Source: Croceicoccus estronivorus (GTDB lineage: Bacteria; Pseudomonadota; Alphaproteobacteria; Sphingomonadales; Sphingomonadaceae). Taken from it: DNA of 64,000 nucleotides. The notes beneath the pieces are model-generated. The model searched no databases. It worked only from the letters and a program-made list of their open reading frames with translations, and was not told the DNA's origin. The stretch spans positions 62,001 through 126,000 of the forward strand of contig NZ_JRQQ01000003.1 in NCBI RefSeq assembly GCF_001625325.1, written 5' to 3'. A program made the position numbers and the translations under genes. Below, one piece after another: positions 1 to 7,336 of the stretch (position 1 is the first letter of the stretch; every line of letters starts with the position of its first letter).

Positions 1-27
1 GTCACACGACGAGGCGTCAGCAGAACA

Positions 28-576
28 TCACTGGGCCAATGCCTTTTCCACGGCGGAAACCAGCATCGGATCATCCGGCGCGACGGTCGGGGCGAAGCGT
101 GCTACGACCGCACCATCCTTGCCGACGAGGAACTTCTCGAAGTTCCACAAGACGTCGGGGTCCTGCGTCGGCGTCATGCCAAAGCCCCGCAGCCGTTCGC
201 GGAAGCTTTCCGCATCGCCTTCCTTGTCAGGCATCGCTTCGGTCAGCGCGGCATAGAGCGGCTGCTTGGCGTCGCCGGTAACGTCGGCTTTGCTGAACAT
301 GGGAAAAGTGACGCCATAGTTTGCAGAACAGAACTGGGCGATTTCCTCGTTCGAGCCGGGTTCCTGGGCGCCGAAGTCGTTCGCCGGGAAGCCCAGCACT
401 TCGAAACCCTTGTCCTTGTACTGGCCGAACAGTTTTTCCAGCCCTTCATATTGGGGCGTAAGGCCGCATTGCGAGGCGACATTCACGACGAGCAGGACCT
501 TGCCCGAATGGTTGGCAAGGCTGTCGCCGCTGCCGTCGAGGCGGGTCAGCGGAATTGCAGTGATATCAGTGGCCAT
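28..576 (-). CDS. glutathione peroxidase family thiol peroxidase
   Basis: This 182-residue protein reduces peroxides with a catalytic cysteine, probably using thioredoxin rather than glutathione. Seen: NVASQCGLTPQ puts the peroxidatic Cys at about residue 37; FCSANYGVTFPMF puts a resolving Cys at about 83, the position of yeast Hyr1 Cys82; WNF supplies the Trp-Asn of the catalytic tetrad at 144-145. The usual NQF motif is NDF here, so the tetrad Gln is an Asp at about 67. The frame is open further upstream to 669, but the ATG at 576 follows a purine-rich GGGAGAGAG and begins the conserved fold. It lies about 30 bases after scoB on the same strand and is probably co-transcribed with scoAB. The family call is firm; the electron donor is inferred. 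Confidence 0.93.
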   Translation of the reverse strand: MATDITAIPLTRLDGSGDSLANHSGKVLLVVNVASQCGLTPQYEGLEKLFGQYKDKGFEVLGFPANDFGAQEPGSNEEIAQFCSANYGVTFPMFSKADVTGDAKQPLYAALTEAMPDKEGDAESFRERLRGFGMTPTQDPDVLWNFEKFLVGKDGAVVARFAPTVAPDDPMLVSAVEKALAQ

Positions 577-607
577 GTTTCTCTCTCCCGATTGATATCT
601 GGCGGCC

Positions 608-1267
608 CTATTCGATGTATTGGGCCGTGGTCTTCTCTCTAACTTCGTCCCTGGTGACGCCGGGTGCAAGCTCGATCAGTTTGAACGGTGCAGTGTGGTC
701 GGGGCGCTGGAAGACGGCGAGGTCAGTCACGATCATGTCGACCACGTTGCGGCCGGTCAGCGGCAGGGTGCAGGCCGGGATGAACTTGGGGTCGCCGTTC
801 TTGGACACATGTTCCATCACCACGATGATTTTCTTGACCCCGGCGACGAGGTCCATCGCCCCGCCCATGCCCTTGATCATCTTGCCCGGAATCATCCAGT
901 TGGCGATGTCGCCGCCCTCCGACACTTCCATTGCGCCCAGCACGGTCAGGTCGATATGCCCACCGCGAATCATGGCGAAGCTCTGTGCGCTGTCGAAATA
1001 GGCCGAATGGGCCAGCTCGCTGATGGTCTGCTTGCCGGCATTGATCAGATCGGCGTCTTCTTCGCCTTCATAGGGGAACGGGCCGATGCCGAGCATCCCG
1101 TTTTCCGACTGCAGCGTGACCTCGATACCTTCCGGCACGTGATTGGCCACTAGCGTCGGAATGCCGATGCCGAGATTGACGTAGAAGCCATCCTGCAGTT
1201 CGCGCGCGGCGCGAGCGGCCATCTGGTCGCGGGTCCAGCCCTTGGCGAGGTGGTCGTGAGCGGTCAT
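608..1267 (-). CDS. scoB: 3-oxoacid CoA-transferase subunit B
   Basis: Beta subunit of a two-subunit CoA transferase that moves CoA between succinyl-CoA (or acetyl-CoA) and an acetoacetate-type acid, used in ketone body, polyhydroxybutyrate or aromatic degradation. Seen: the [11 protein letters not shown] motif contains the catalytic Glu (about residue 55) that forms the glutamyl-CoA intermediate; NLGIGIPT and [15 protein letters not shown] are family signatures; 219 residues is the normal length. Its ATG overlaps the scoA stop by one base (TGATG), so translation is probably coupled. The exact acid substrate cannot be read from sequence; the pair could also be annotated as an acetate or 3-oxoadipate CoA-transferase. 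Confidence 0.95.
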   Translation of the reverse strand: MTAHDHLAKGWTRDQMAARAARELQDGFYVNLGIGIPTLVANHVPEGIEVTLQSENGMLGIGPFPYEGEEDADLINAGKQTISELAHSAYFDSAQSFAMIRGGHIDLTVLGAMEVSEGGDIANWMIPGKMIKGMGGAMDLVAGVKKIIVVMEHVSKNGDPKFIPACTLPLTGRNVVDMIVTDLAVFQRPDHTAPFKLIELAPGVTRDEVREKTTAQYIE

Positions 1268-1974
1268 CAGGCAGCCTCCCTCGTGCGGGTGGTAACGAAT
1301 TCGATCTTTTTGTCGTAAGGCGCGCCAACGATCATGCGCTGGACATAGACACCCGGCAGGTGGATGCAGTCGGGATCCAGGGAGCCCTTGGGCACGATTT
1401 CTTCCACTTCGACCACACAGGCCTTGCCGCAGGTGGCGGCGGGGAGATTGAAATTGCGCGCCGTCTTGCGGAACACGAGATTGCCGGTTTCATCGGCCTT
1501 CCACGCCTTCACGAGACTGAGGTCGGCGAAAATTCCGCGTTCGAGGATATATTCCTCTCCGTCGAAGACTTTCACTTCCTTGCCTTCGGCCACAGCGGTA
1601 CCGACGCCGGTCTTGGTGTAGAAACCCGGAATGCCCGCCCCGCCGGCGCGCATGCGTTCGGCCAGTGTGCCCTGGGGGCAGAATTCCACTTCGAGTTCGC
1701 CGGAGAGAAACTGGCGTTCGAATTCCTTGTTCTCCCCCACATAGCTGGCGATCATCTTCTTCACCTGGCGTGTGCGCAGCAGCTTGCCGATGCCTTCGTT
1801 GTCGATGCCGGCATTGTTGGAAGCGAAAGTCAGATCCTTCACCCCACTGTCGCGGACTGCGTCGAGCAGGCGTTCGGGGATACCGCACAGACCGAATCCC
1901 CCGGCGGCAATCAACATGCCGTCAGTGAGCAATCCATCCAATGCAGCCTCTGCGCTGGGATAAAGTTTGTTCAT
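1267..1974 (-). CDS. scoA: 3-oxoacid CoA-transferase subunit A
   Basis: Alpha subunit of the CoA transferase, binding CoA and pairing with the scoB product. Seen: a family-typical start [16 protein letters not shown], the [10 protein letters not shown] glycine-rich CoA-binding loop near residue 26, FASNNAG, and a C-terminal [10 protein letters not shown] segment. I use the ATG at 1974 (235 residues) because conserved sequence begins there; an in-frame ATG 36 bases upstream would add 12 unconserved residues. It is the first gene of a scoA-scoB-gpx unit. The 490-base upstream region, shared with a divergent AAA ATPase gene, carries palindromes that may be operators. Confidence 0.94.
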   Translation of the reverse strand: MNKLYPSAEAALDGLLTDGMLIAAGGFGLCGIPERLLDAVRDSGVKDLTFASNNAGIDNEGIGKLLRTRQVKKMIASYVGENKEFERQFLSGELEVEFCPQGTLAERMRAGGAGIPGFYTKTGVGTAVAEGKEVKVFDGEEYILERGIFADLSLVKAWKADETGNLVFRKTARNFNLPAATCGKACVVEVEEIVPKGSLDPDCIHLPGVYVQRMIVGAPYDKKIEFVTTRTREAA

Positions 1975-2204
1975 CGTATCCTTTCCGATGGAATGGGCGG
2001 GATGTTGCAATGCACATAACCGCTTGGGACGAGGCTGTCATCCTGCGGGAAGGTTTTGGTAAGCCGGGAGGCATTTCGTGCCTGCCACCCAATTGTGCGA
2101 TGCAGCAATTTATACGGCATTTGAGCGCTTATGGTGCGATTCAGGTGTGCAAATGCGAAATGAAATTTAAAAAAATCAATTAGAATCAATGCAAAAAATC
2201 GTAA

Positions 2205-2219
2205 TTGCAAAATTTGCAA
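2205..2219. promoter_or_regulatory. palindrome TTGCAAA-A-TTTGCAA, possible operator
   Basis: A perfect 7-1-7 palindrome in the AT-rich region upstream of scoA. TTTGCAAA-type half-sites have been reported for ScfR-family short-chain acyl-CoA regulators such as PccR and RamB; linking this site to such a regulator is inference. GCAAATGCGAAAT at about 2149-2161 carries related half-sites. Confidence 0.45.
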
Positions 2220-2231
2220 CATTGGATGAGG

Positions 2232-2249
2232 TTTTCGCACTTGCGAAAA
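2232..2249. promoter_or_regulatory. palindrome TTTTCGCA-CT-TGCGAAAA
   Basis: A perfect 8-2-8 inverted repeat, 12 bases downstream of the TTGCAAA palindrome. It overlaps TTGCGA (2241-2246), which with CATAAA (2264-2269) at 17-base spacing forms a plausible sigma-70 promoter for the candidate small RNA. A bound protein here could block that promoter. Confidence 0.4.
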
Positions 2250-2274
2250 AACAAGCTCAGAGCCATAAAGACAG

Positions 2275-2339
2275 TGCCTTTCAGGCATCCTCTCCCAAAA
2301 CTTCCAAGGCCCGGTTGGCAACGACCGGGCCCTTTTTTT
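2275..2339 (+). ncRNA. candidate ~65-nt small RNA
   Basis: Starting about 6 bases after a possible -10 (CATAAA at 2264-2269) there is a small hairpin TGCCT-TTC-AGGCA (2275-2287), a single-stranded pyrimidine stretch CATCCTCTCCC that is complementary to Shine-Dalgarno sequences, then a strong GC hairpin with a T-run. This layout resembles alphaproteobacterial anti-Shine-Dalgarno small RNAs. It is predicted from sequence shape only; no protein gene precedes the terminator on this strand. Confidence 0.4.
2308..2339 (+). terminator. rho-independent terminator
   Basis: GGCCCGGT (2308-2315) pairs perfectly with ACCGGGCC (2324-2331) around an 8-base loop and is followed by seven T. It terminates something transcribed on the plus strand, most simply the candidate small RNA, and insulates the downstream ATPase gene. 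Confidence 0.85.
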
Positions 2340-2465
2340 GCCCTTTCGGCACTTTGCCGCAAGGCACAATTCCGCCCGTGCGCAGAACATCTCCTCCGCC
2401 GTTCGTTTGCAATCCTCCATGTGCGTACCTAGCTTCGCTGAACAACGAGGACAGGAGAACGCGTC

Positions 2466-4772
2466 ATGGCTGATGCGGAAGCGGCGGTTAAGGACAAATC
2501 GGTAAGGCTGCAAGTTGCCGCAGCGCGGCAGGAGGAAAGCGGCCAGGGCATTGCCCGCATGCCGAAATCAGCCTTTGCCGCCCTCGGCATCACCGAAGGC
2601 GATGTTGTCGAAATTTCGGGAAAGCGGTCCACCGCGGCCATTGCAATTCCTGCCTATCAAGAGGACCAGGATCTGGATGTCGTCCGGCTGGATGGCTTGC
2701 AAAGGGGCAACGCCGAAATCGGTTCGGGCGAACACGTCAAGATTCGCAAGGGCGAATCGCGCCCCGCAACACGGGTTGTATTCGCTCCGGCCCAGCGGGA
2801 AATGCGCTTGCAGGGGCCAACCCATGCGTTGAAGCGAAATTTCTTCCGCAAGCCGCTGGTTGCGGGGGACCTTGTCGCGACTACCGGGCAACAGCCGGTC
2901 ACTGACATGCCTCAGGAAGTGCGGCGCATGTTCAATGCCCCCGCCTACGCATTGACGCAGATTCGCCTGCAGGTCGTATCGACTGCCCCGAAGGGCATCG
3001 TTCACATCGACGAAAATACCGAAGTCGAGCTCCGTGCCGAGTTCGAGGAGCCGCGCGACGGGCGTGGAACGGTCAATTACGACGACGTCGGCGGCATGGG
3101 AGAGACGATTCGCCAGTTGCGCGAAATGGTCGAATTGCCGCTGCGCTATCCGGAGCTGTTCACCCGGCTGGGTGTCGATCCGCCGAAGGGCGTTCTGCTG
3201 CATGGCCCGCCAGGCACGGGCAAGACGCGGCTGGCGCAGGCTGTCGCGAATGAAAGCGATGCGGAGTTCTTCACTATCAACGGGCCCGAAATCATGGGTT
3301 CCGGATATGGTGAGAGTGAAAAGCGCCTGCGGGAAGTGTTCGAGGAAGCGGCACGAGTCGCGCCGTCCATCGTCTTCATCGATGAAATCGATTCGATCGC
3401 GCCGAAACGCAGCCAGGTCCCCGGCGAAGCGGAAAAGCGCCTTGTCGCGCAACTGCTCACTTTGATGGACGGGCTCGACGCCCGTACCAATCTGGTCGTG
3501 ATTGCGGCAACCAATCGGCCGGATGCGATTGATGAAGCCTTGCGCCGGCCGGGCCGGTTCGACCGCGAAATCGTGATTGGCGTGCCGGACGAATCCGGCA
3601 GGCGTGAAATTCTTGCGATTCACACGCGTGGCATGCCGCTGGGCGTCGGAGTGGATCTCAAGGAACTGGCGCGCACTACGCACGGCTTCGTCGGGGCCGA
3701 TATTGCGGCCCTGACGCGCGAGGCCGCGATCGATGCGGTGCGGCGAATCATGCCCAAGCTTGACCTGGACGAACGGACCATTCCGCCCGAAGTGCTGGAT
3801 GAACTATGCGTGGAACGGGACGATTTCGTCGCCGCGCTCAAGCGTGTCCAGCCGAGCGCCATGCGCGAGGTGATGGTGGAGGAGCCTCACGTCGGCTGGT
3901 CCGATATTGGCGGACTGGGCGAAGCGCAGGACAAGCTGAAGGAAGGCGTCGAATTGCCGCTGCGCAATCCGCAGGCGTTCCGCCGGCTCGGTATCCGTCC
4001 GGCCAAGGGCTTTCTGCTCTATGGCCCGCCGGGTACGGGCAAGACCCTGCTGGCCAAAGCTGTCGCGAAGGAGGCGGAAGCCAACTTCATTTCGATCAAG
4101 AGTTCCGACCTGCTCAGCAAGTGGTACGGTGAAAGCGAACAGCAGATCAGCCGTCTGTTTGCGCGCGCGCGGCAGGTTGCCCCTTGCGTCGTGTTCATCG
4201 ACGAGATCGACAGCCTCGTTCCGGCGCGTGGTTCGGGCGACGCAGAACCGCAGGTTACGGCTCGCGTCGTCAATACGATCCTTGCCGAAATGGATGGGTT
4301 GGAAGATCTCCAGTCCGTTGTCGTGATTGGTGCCACGAACCGGCCCACTCTGGTCGATCCGGCGTTGCTGCGCCCAGGCCGCTTTGATGAACTGGTCTAT
4401 GTCGGTACGCCGGATGAAGGCGGCCGGGTCCATATCCTCAAGATCCATACGCGCGACATGCCGTTGGCGGACGATGTCGATCTGGCCGCGATTGCCGCGC
4501 AGACGGAACGGTTTACCGGCGCGGATCTGGAAGATGTGGTGCGCCGCGCTGGCCTTGTCGCCATCCGCCGGTCCGGGGAGAATGCCGATACTGTCACGGC
4601 GGGCGATTTCGCCCAGGCGCTGGAGGATTCACGCGCGACTGTGACGGCGGCAATGGAAACCGAATATGCCAAGATGAAAGGCGAATTGAAGAAACGTGCG
4701 GCCGAAGTCCGTCCGATCGGGTTCATCTACGATGGCATGGTCGAACCGACACGGGAAAAGAAGCACGACTGA
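2466..4772 (+). CDS. CDC48/VAT-type AAA+ ATPase
   Basis: A 768-residue double-ring AAA ATPase of the CDC48/p97/VAT family, which unfolds or extracts proteins with ATP; its substrate in bacteria is unknown. Seen: an N-terminal CDC48-N double-psi barrel (about 15-100), then D1 with Walker A GPPGTGKT at about 247 and Walker B IVFIDEID, then D2 with Walker A GPPGTGKT at about 520 and Walker B VVFIDEID. The arginine-finger region (RRPGRFDRE, LRPGRFDE) is present in both rings, and D2 has the KWYGESEQ pore loop. The length matches archaeal VAT. The start has AGGAG 10 bases upstream. It is common in archaea and eukaryotes and patchy in bacteria, so ancient transfer is plausible. It stands alone on its strand. 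Confidence 0.93.
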   Translation: MADAEAAVKDKSVRLQVAAARQEESGQGIARMPKSAFAALGITEGDVVEISGKRSTAAIAIPAYQEDQDLDVVRLDGLQRGNAEIGSGEHVKIRKGESRPATRVVFAPAQREMRLQGPTHALKRNFFRKPLVAGDLVATTGQQPVTDMPQEVRRMFNAPAYALTQIRLQVVSTAPKGIVHIDENTEVELRAEFEEPRDGRGTVNYDDVGGMGETIRQLREMVELPLRYPELFTRLGVDPPKGVLLHGPPGTGKTRLAQAVANESDAEFFTINGPEIMGSGYGESEKRLREVFEEAARVAPSIVFIDEIDSIAPKRSQVPGEAEKRLVAQLLTLMDGLDARTNLVVIAATNRPDAIDEALRRPGRFDREIVIGVPDESGRREILAIHTRGMPLGVGVDLKELARTTHGFVGADIAALTREAAIDAVRRIMPKLDLDERTIPPEVLDELCVERDDFVAALKRVQPSAMREVMVEEPHVGWSDIGGLGEAQDKLKEGVELPLRNPQAFRRLGIRPAKGFLLYGPPGTGKTLLAKAVAKEAEANFISIKSSDLLSKWYGESEQQISRLFARARQVAPCVVFIDEIDSLVPARGSGDAEPQVTARVVNTILAEMDGLEDLQSVVVIGATNRPTLVDPALLRPGRFDELVYVGTPDEGGRVHILKIHTRDMPLADDVDLAAIAAQTERFTGADLEDVVRRAGLVAIRRSGENADTVTAGDFAQALEDSRATVTAAMETEYAKMKGELKKRAAEVRPIGFIYDGMVEPTREKKHD

Positions 4773-4780
4773 CCACTGTT

Positions 4781-4811
4781 CCCACATCCGGGCGATCCAT
4801 CCGGGTGTGGG
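4781..4811. terminator. hairpin between convergent genes
   Basis: CCCACATCCGG (4781-4791) pairs with CCGGGTGTGGG (4801-4811) with one G-U pair. It sits between the ends of the convergent CDC48-type and MscS genes but lacks a T-run, so it is a weak or Rho-assisted terminator at best. Confidence 0.4.
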
Positions 4812-4838
4812 GCAGCCGTCACTATCGGGCAGGGGTGA

Positions 4839-5933
4839 TCAGGCGTCGGTGGCTGGCGTGAGAGCGGGCAGGCCGTTAGCCTCAAACCGCTGACGCACAA
4901 TGGCCCCTGGCTGATTTTCACGCACCCACGCCAGCATGGCTTCGCGAATGTCGCAACGCAGATCGAACGCCTGCGAGGCGTCCTTCGCGCTCATCAACAG
5001 CCGGACTTCGATCGAAGTCGCTGTGGCGTCCGTCACCTGCAATACCTGCACGCGGCCATCCCATAACTCGTGAGCCTTCACCTGCCGCTCGAATTCCGTG
5101 CGCAAGGGGGCGATATCGGTCATCGGATCAAGGTAGAGCAGCACCGGGGCCAGCAAGGCGGCACCTTCCCGGGTCCAGTTCTGGAAAGTTTCTTCGAGGA
5201 ACTTGGGTGTCGGCACGACCAGTCGCCGTTCGTCCCACGTCCGCACGATAACATAAGTTGTGCGAATATCCTCGATCCGGCCCCATTCCCCGTCGATAAT
5301 CACGACGTCGTCGATACTGATCGGCTCGGTCAGGGCCATCTGGAACCCCGCGATCAGCGACTTGAGCGCGGGCTGGGCTGCGGCGCCGACCGCCAGACCG
5401 GCAAGGCCGGCCGACGCCACCAGAGTAACACCGATATCGCGCACGCCCGGTATGGAAAGCAGCATCAGCCCGACGGTGACGAAGATGATCACGAAGCTGG
5501 CAATGCGTGAGAGAATGGCCAGCCGTGTGCGCCGCCTGCGCGCATTACGATTGTCCGGCACGCTGATGTCGTTGTGCAGTTCCACCGTCTTGACCAGCGC
5601 ATGCAGGATCGCGAGCGCGATCCAGCCGACCAATGCAGGCATGATGAACCCGGCGACACGTTGCCAGACGTGTTCGAGGGCCGGCGTCTCGCGCGCGGCA
5701 AGCACGATGGCCAGAGCCACCAGTGCATAGCGCGTGGGGCGTGCCAGTCTGGCAGTAACGATGTCGTCGGCTGCATTGTCGCTGGCCTTGGCGATCCGGC
5801 GCAGGATGCGAAAGACGATCCGGTGGAGCACCAATGCGGCCAGTATGGCAATGGCGAGAGTCACCGCTGCCCACCACAGCATTTCAATGGAGCTGGACAT
5901 TCGCGATGACAATTCGTGGAGAAAATCGGCCAT
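4839..5933 (-). CDS. MscS-family mechanosensitive channel protein
   Basis: Inner-membrane protein of 364 residues in the small-conductance mechanosensitive channel family, which releases solutes on osmotic downshock. Seen: several hydrophobic segments in the first 190 residues, then the MscS pore-lining helix region (GVTLVASAGLAGLAVGAAAQPALKS is split by glycines and alanines as in TM3), then the beta domain signature with IDDVVIIDGEWGRIEDI and a NWTREG element before the C-terminal alpha/beta vestibule. The open frame reaches 6206, but I start at the ATG at 5933 because the upstream part is hydrophilic and overlaps the kinase gene. It lies 47 bases after the sensor kinase on the same strand. 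Confidence 0.88.
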   Translation of the reverse strand: MADFLHELSSRMSSSIEMLWWAAVTLAIAILAALVLHRIVFRILRRIAKASDNAADDIVTARLARPTRYALVALAIVLAARETPALEHVWQRVAGFIMPALVGWIALAILHALVKTVELHNDISVPDNRNARRRRTRLAILSRIASFVIIFVTVGLMLLSIPGVRDIGVTLVASAGLAGLAVGAAAQPALKSLIAGFQMALTEPISIDDVVIIDGEWGRIEDIRTTYVIVRTWDERRLVVPTPKFLEETFQNWTREGAALLAPVLLYLDPMTDIAPLRTEFERQVKAHELWDGRVQVLQVTDATATSIEVRLLMSAKDASQAFDLRCDIREAMLAWVRENQPGAIVRQRFEANGLPALTPATDA

Positions 5934-5980
5934 CGCGAGAGAGTATGGGCCCCAACCTGCAGGTGCAAGGGGCCGAAACG

Positions 5981-7336
5981 TCAGTCCAGAGGGAAAGCAA
6001 TCGAGACCTGGCAACCGTTGGGCGTGAAAGTCCGCTCGATTGATCCCTGCAATTGCCGGGCGGAACTGTCCATCAGCATGCTGCCGAAACCCTTCCGTTC
6101 GCTTGGGGCGCAGCCCTGTGGGCAGTGCTCCTCCCATTCGAGCGAGAGGTGTTGCCCTTGCTCGTCGAGAGTCCATGCGATCTTCAATGTCCCATCCTGG
6201 CTCCACGCGCCGTATTTGACGGCATTGGTGGCCAGTTCGTGGAGGACGAGACCCAGCGGCTGCACCTTGGCGGGCGGCAATGGCACAGTCGGCCCTGCGA
6301 TCGAGCAGCCGGTGTGTTCGGACCGGTGAGGGGCCAGCGTCGTTTCGATCAGATCGGAAAGATCCGCCGCCTTGCGGCTGGTCGTGTTCCCCTGGGTGAC
6401 TTCGTGCGCGATCAGCAGAGCCTGTATGCGATCGGCAATACTCTCGATCACAGGCTTTGCCTGGGGCGCACTGCGAACGCTCAACCTCACGATGGCAAGA
6501 ATGACTGCGAACAGGTTCTTCACCCGATGATTGAGTTCCTTTGCCAGCAGGTCTGCGCGGTCGCGTGCTTCAGCCAGATCGGCGGCATGCGCTTCTGCAG
6601 CCTCAGCTCGCGCGGCCTGAACAGCCTGCCGCCACCCAAGCGCGAGAGCGCCCAGCAGCATTACCAGCAGCAGCAGCAGCATAGGCAGAACGCGGGCCTC
6701 TGCCACGGCTGAGCGGGTCGTTGCCTCTGCCAGCACGTTCTGTTCGATGCGCTCCATCTCACCCAGCGCGCGGCGCAGCCTGTCCATCACCTCCTGACCT
6801 TCGTCGCTCAGGAAGCGGGCCTGTGCGTCGGCCAGTTCTCCACGTTCGATCATCCCGACCGAATCGTCGATCTCCGCGAACTTTGCCGATGTGAGCTGGT
6901 CGATTTCGGTCAGCAGTTCCTTCTGCCGTTCCGTGGCCTGGCCGTCGATCAACTGTCTCAAGCGGTCGAGAGCGGGACGATACTGTTCGTGTCCGAGCCG
7001 GTATGGGGCGAGGTACCGCTTGTCGAGCGTGATGAAATAGCCGCGTTCGCCCGTTTCGGCATTGATCGCGGCGTGGCCGACATTACGCAATTCCAGCAGG
7101 ATCTCGCTGGTCTTGCTGGCCTGCGCGCGTTGGTCACGTTCGGCATCGATGGTCGAGATGATCAGGATGACCGCCGCGACGAGGGAAATCCCGATCAGGG
7201 CGAACAGGACGAGCTGCGGCAGGGGCGCGCTGCCCGGCCGCCCCGACAGCGTCCGAAAAGCTGCGGCGATCCGTTGGCCCACAGTGGCGGGGACGCTGGT
7301 TACAGCGCTGGGTTGAGATGATTCAATGGGCGGCAT
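5981..7336 (-). CDS. CHASE3 sensor histidine kinase, HWE/HisKA_2 type
   Basis: Membrane sensor kinase of 451 residues. Seen: one transmembrane helix at about 41-62, a periplasmic CHASE3-like helical domain (NAETGERGYFIT, about 65-210), a second helix at about 215-235, then a dimerisation region with the phospho-acceptor motif ELNHRVKN (His about 270) and an ATPase domain with the N box LHELATNAVKYGAWS. NHRVKN and the lack of a normal H box are typical of HWE/HisKA_2 kinases, which in alphaproteobacteria often feed the PhyR general stress response. No PhyR or anti-sigma gene is next to it. Its start overlaps the end of polA by 14 bases, so translation is probably coupled. The signal is unknown. 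Confidence 0.9.
   Translation of the reverse strand: MPPIESSQPSAVTSVPATVGQRIAAAFRTLSGRPGSAPLPQLVLFALIGISLVAAVILIISTIDAERDQRAQASKTSEILLELRNVGHAAINAETGERGYFITLDKRYLAPYRLGHEQYRPALDRLRQLIDGQATERQKELLTEIDQLTSAKFAEIDDSVGMIERGELADAQARFLSDEGQEVMDRLRRALGEMERIEQNVLAEATTRSAVAEARVLPMLLLLLVMLLGALALGWRQAVQAARAEAAEAHAADLAEARDRADLLAKELNHRVKNLFAVILAIVRLSVRSAPQAKPVIESIADRIQALLIAHEVTQGNTTSRKAADLSDLIETTLAPHRSEHTGCSIAGPTVPLPPAKVQPLGLVLHELATNAVKYGAWSQDGTLKIAWTLDEQGQHLSLEWEEHCPQGCAPSERKGFGSMLMDSSARQLQGSIERTFTPNGCQVSIAFPLD

Larger units (their letters stand above)
1975..2465. other. divergent intergenic region, AT-rich with operators
   Basis: No convincing protein gene lies between scoA (-) and the CDC48-type ATPase (+). 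The stretch around 2140-2250 is clearly richer in A and T than its surroundings and holds two palindromes. A candidate small RNA with its own terminator sits at about 2275-2339. Frames open here on either strand give proteins without recognisable features. Confidence 0.7.
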
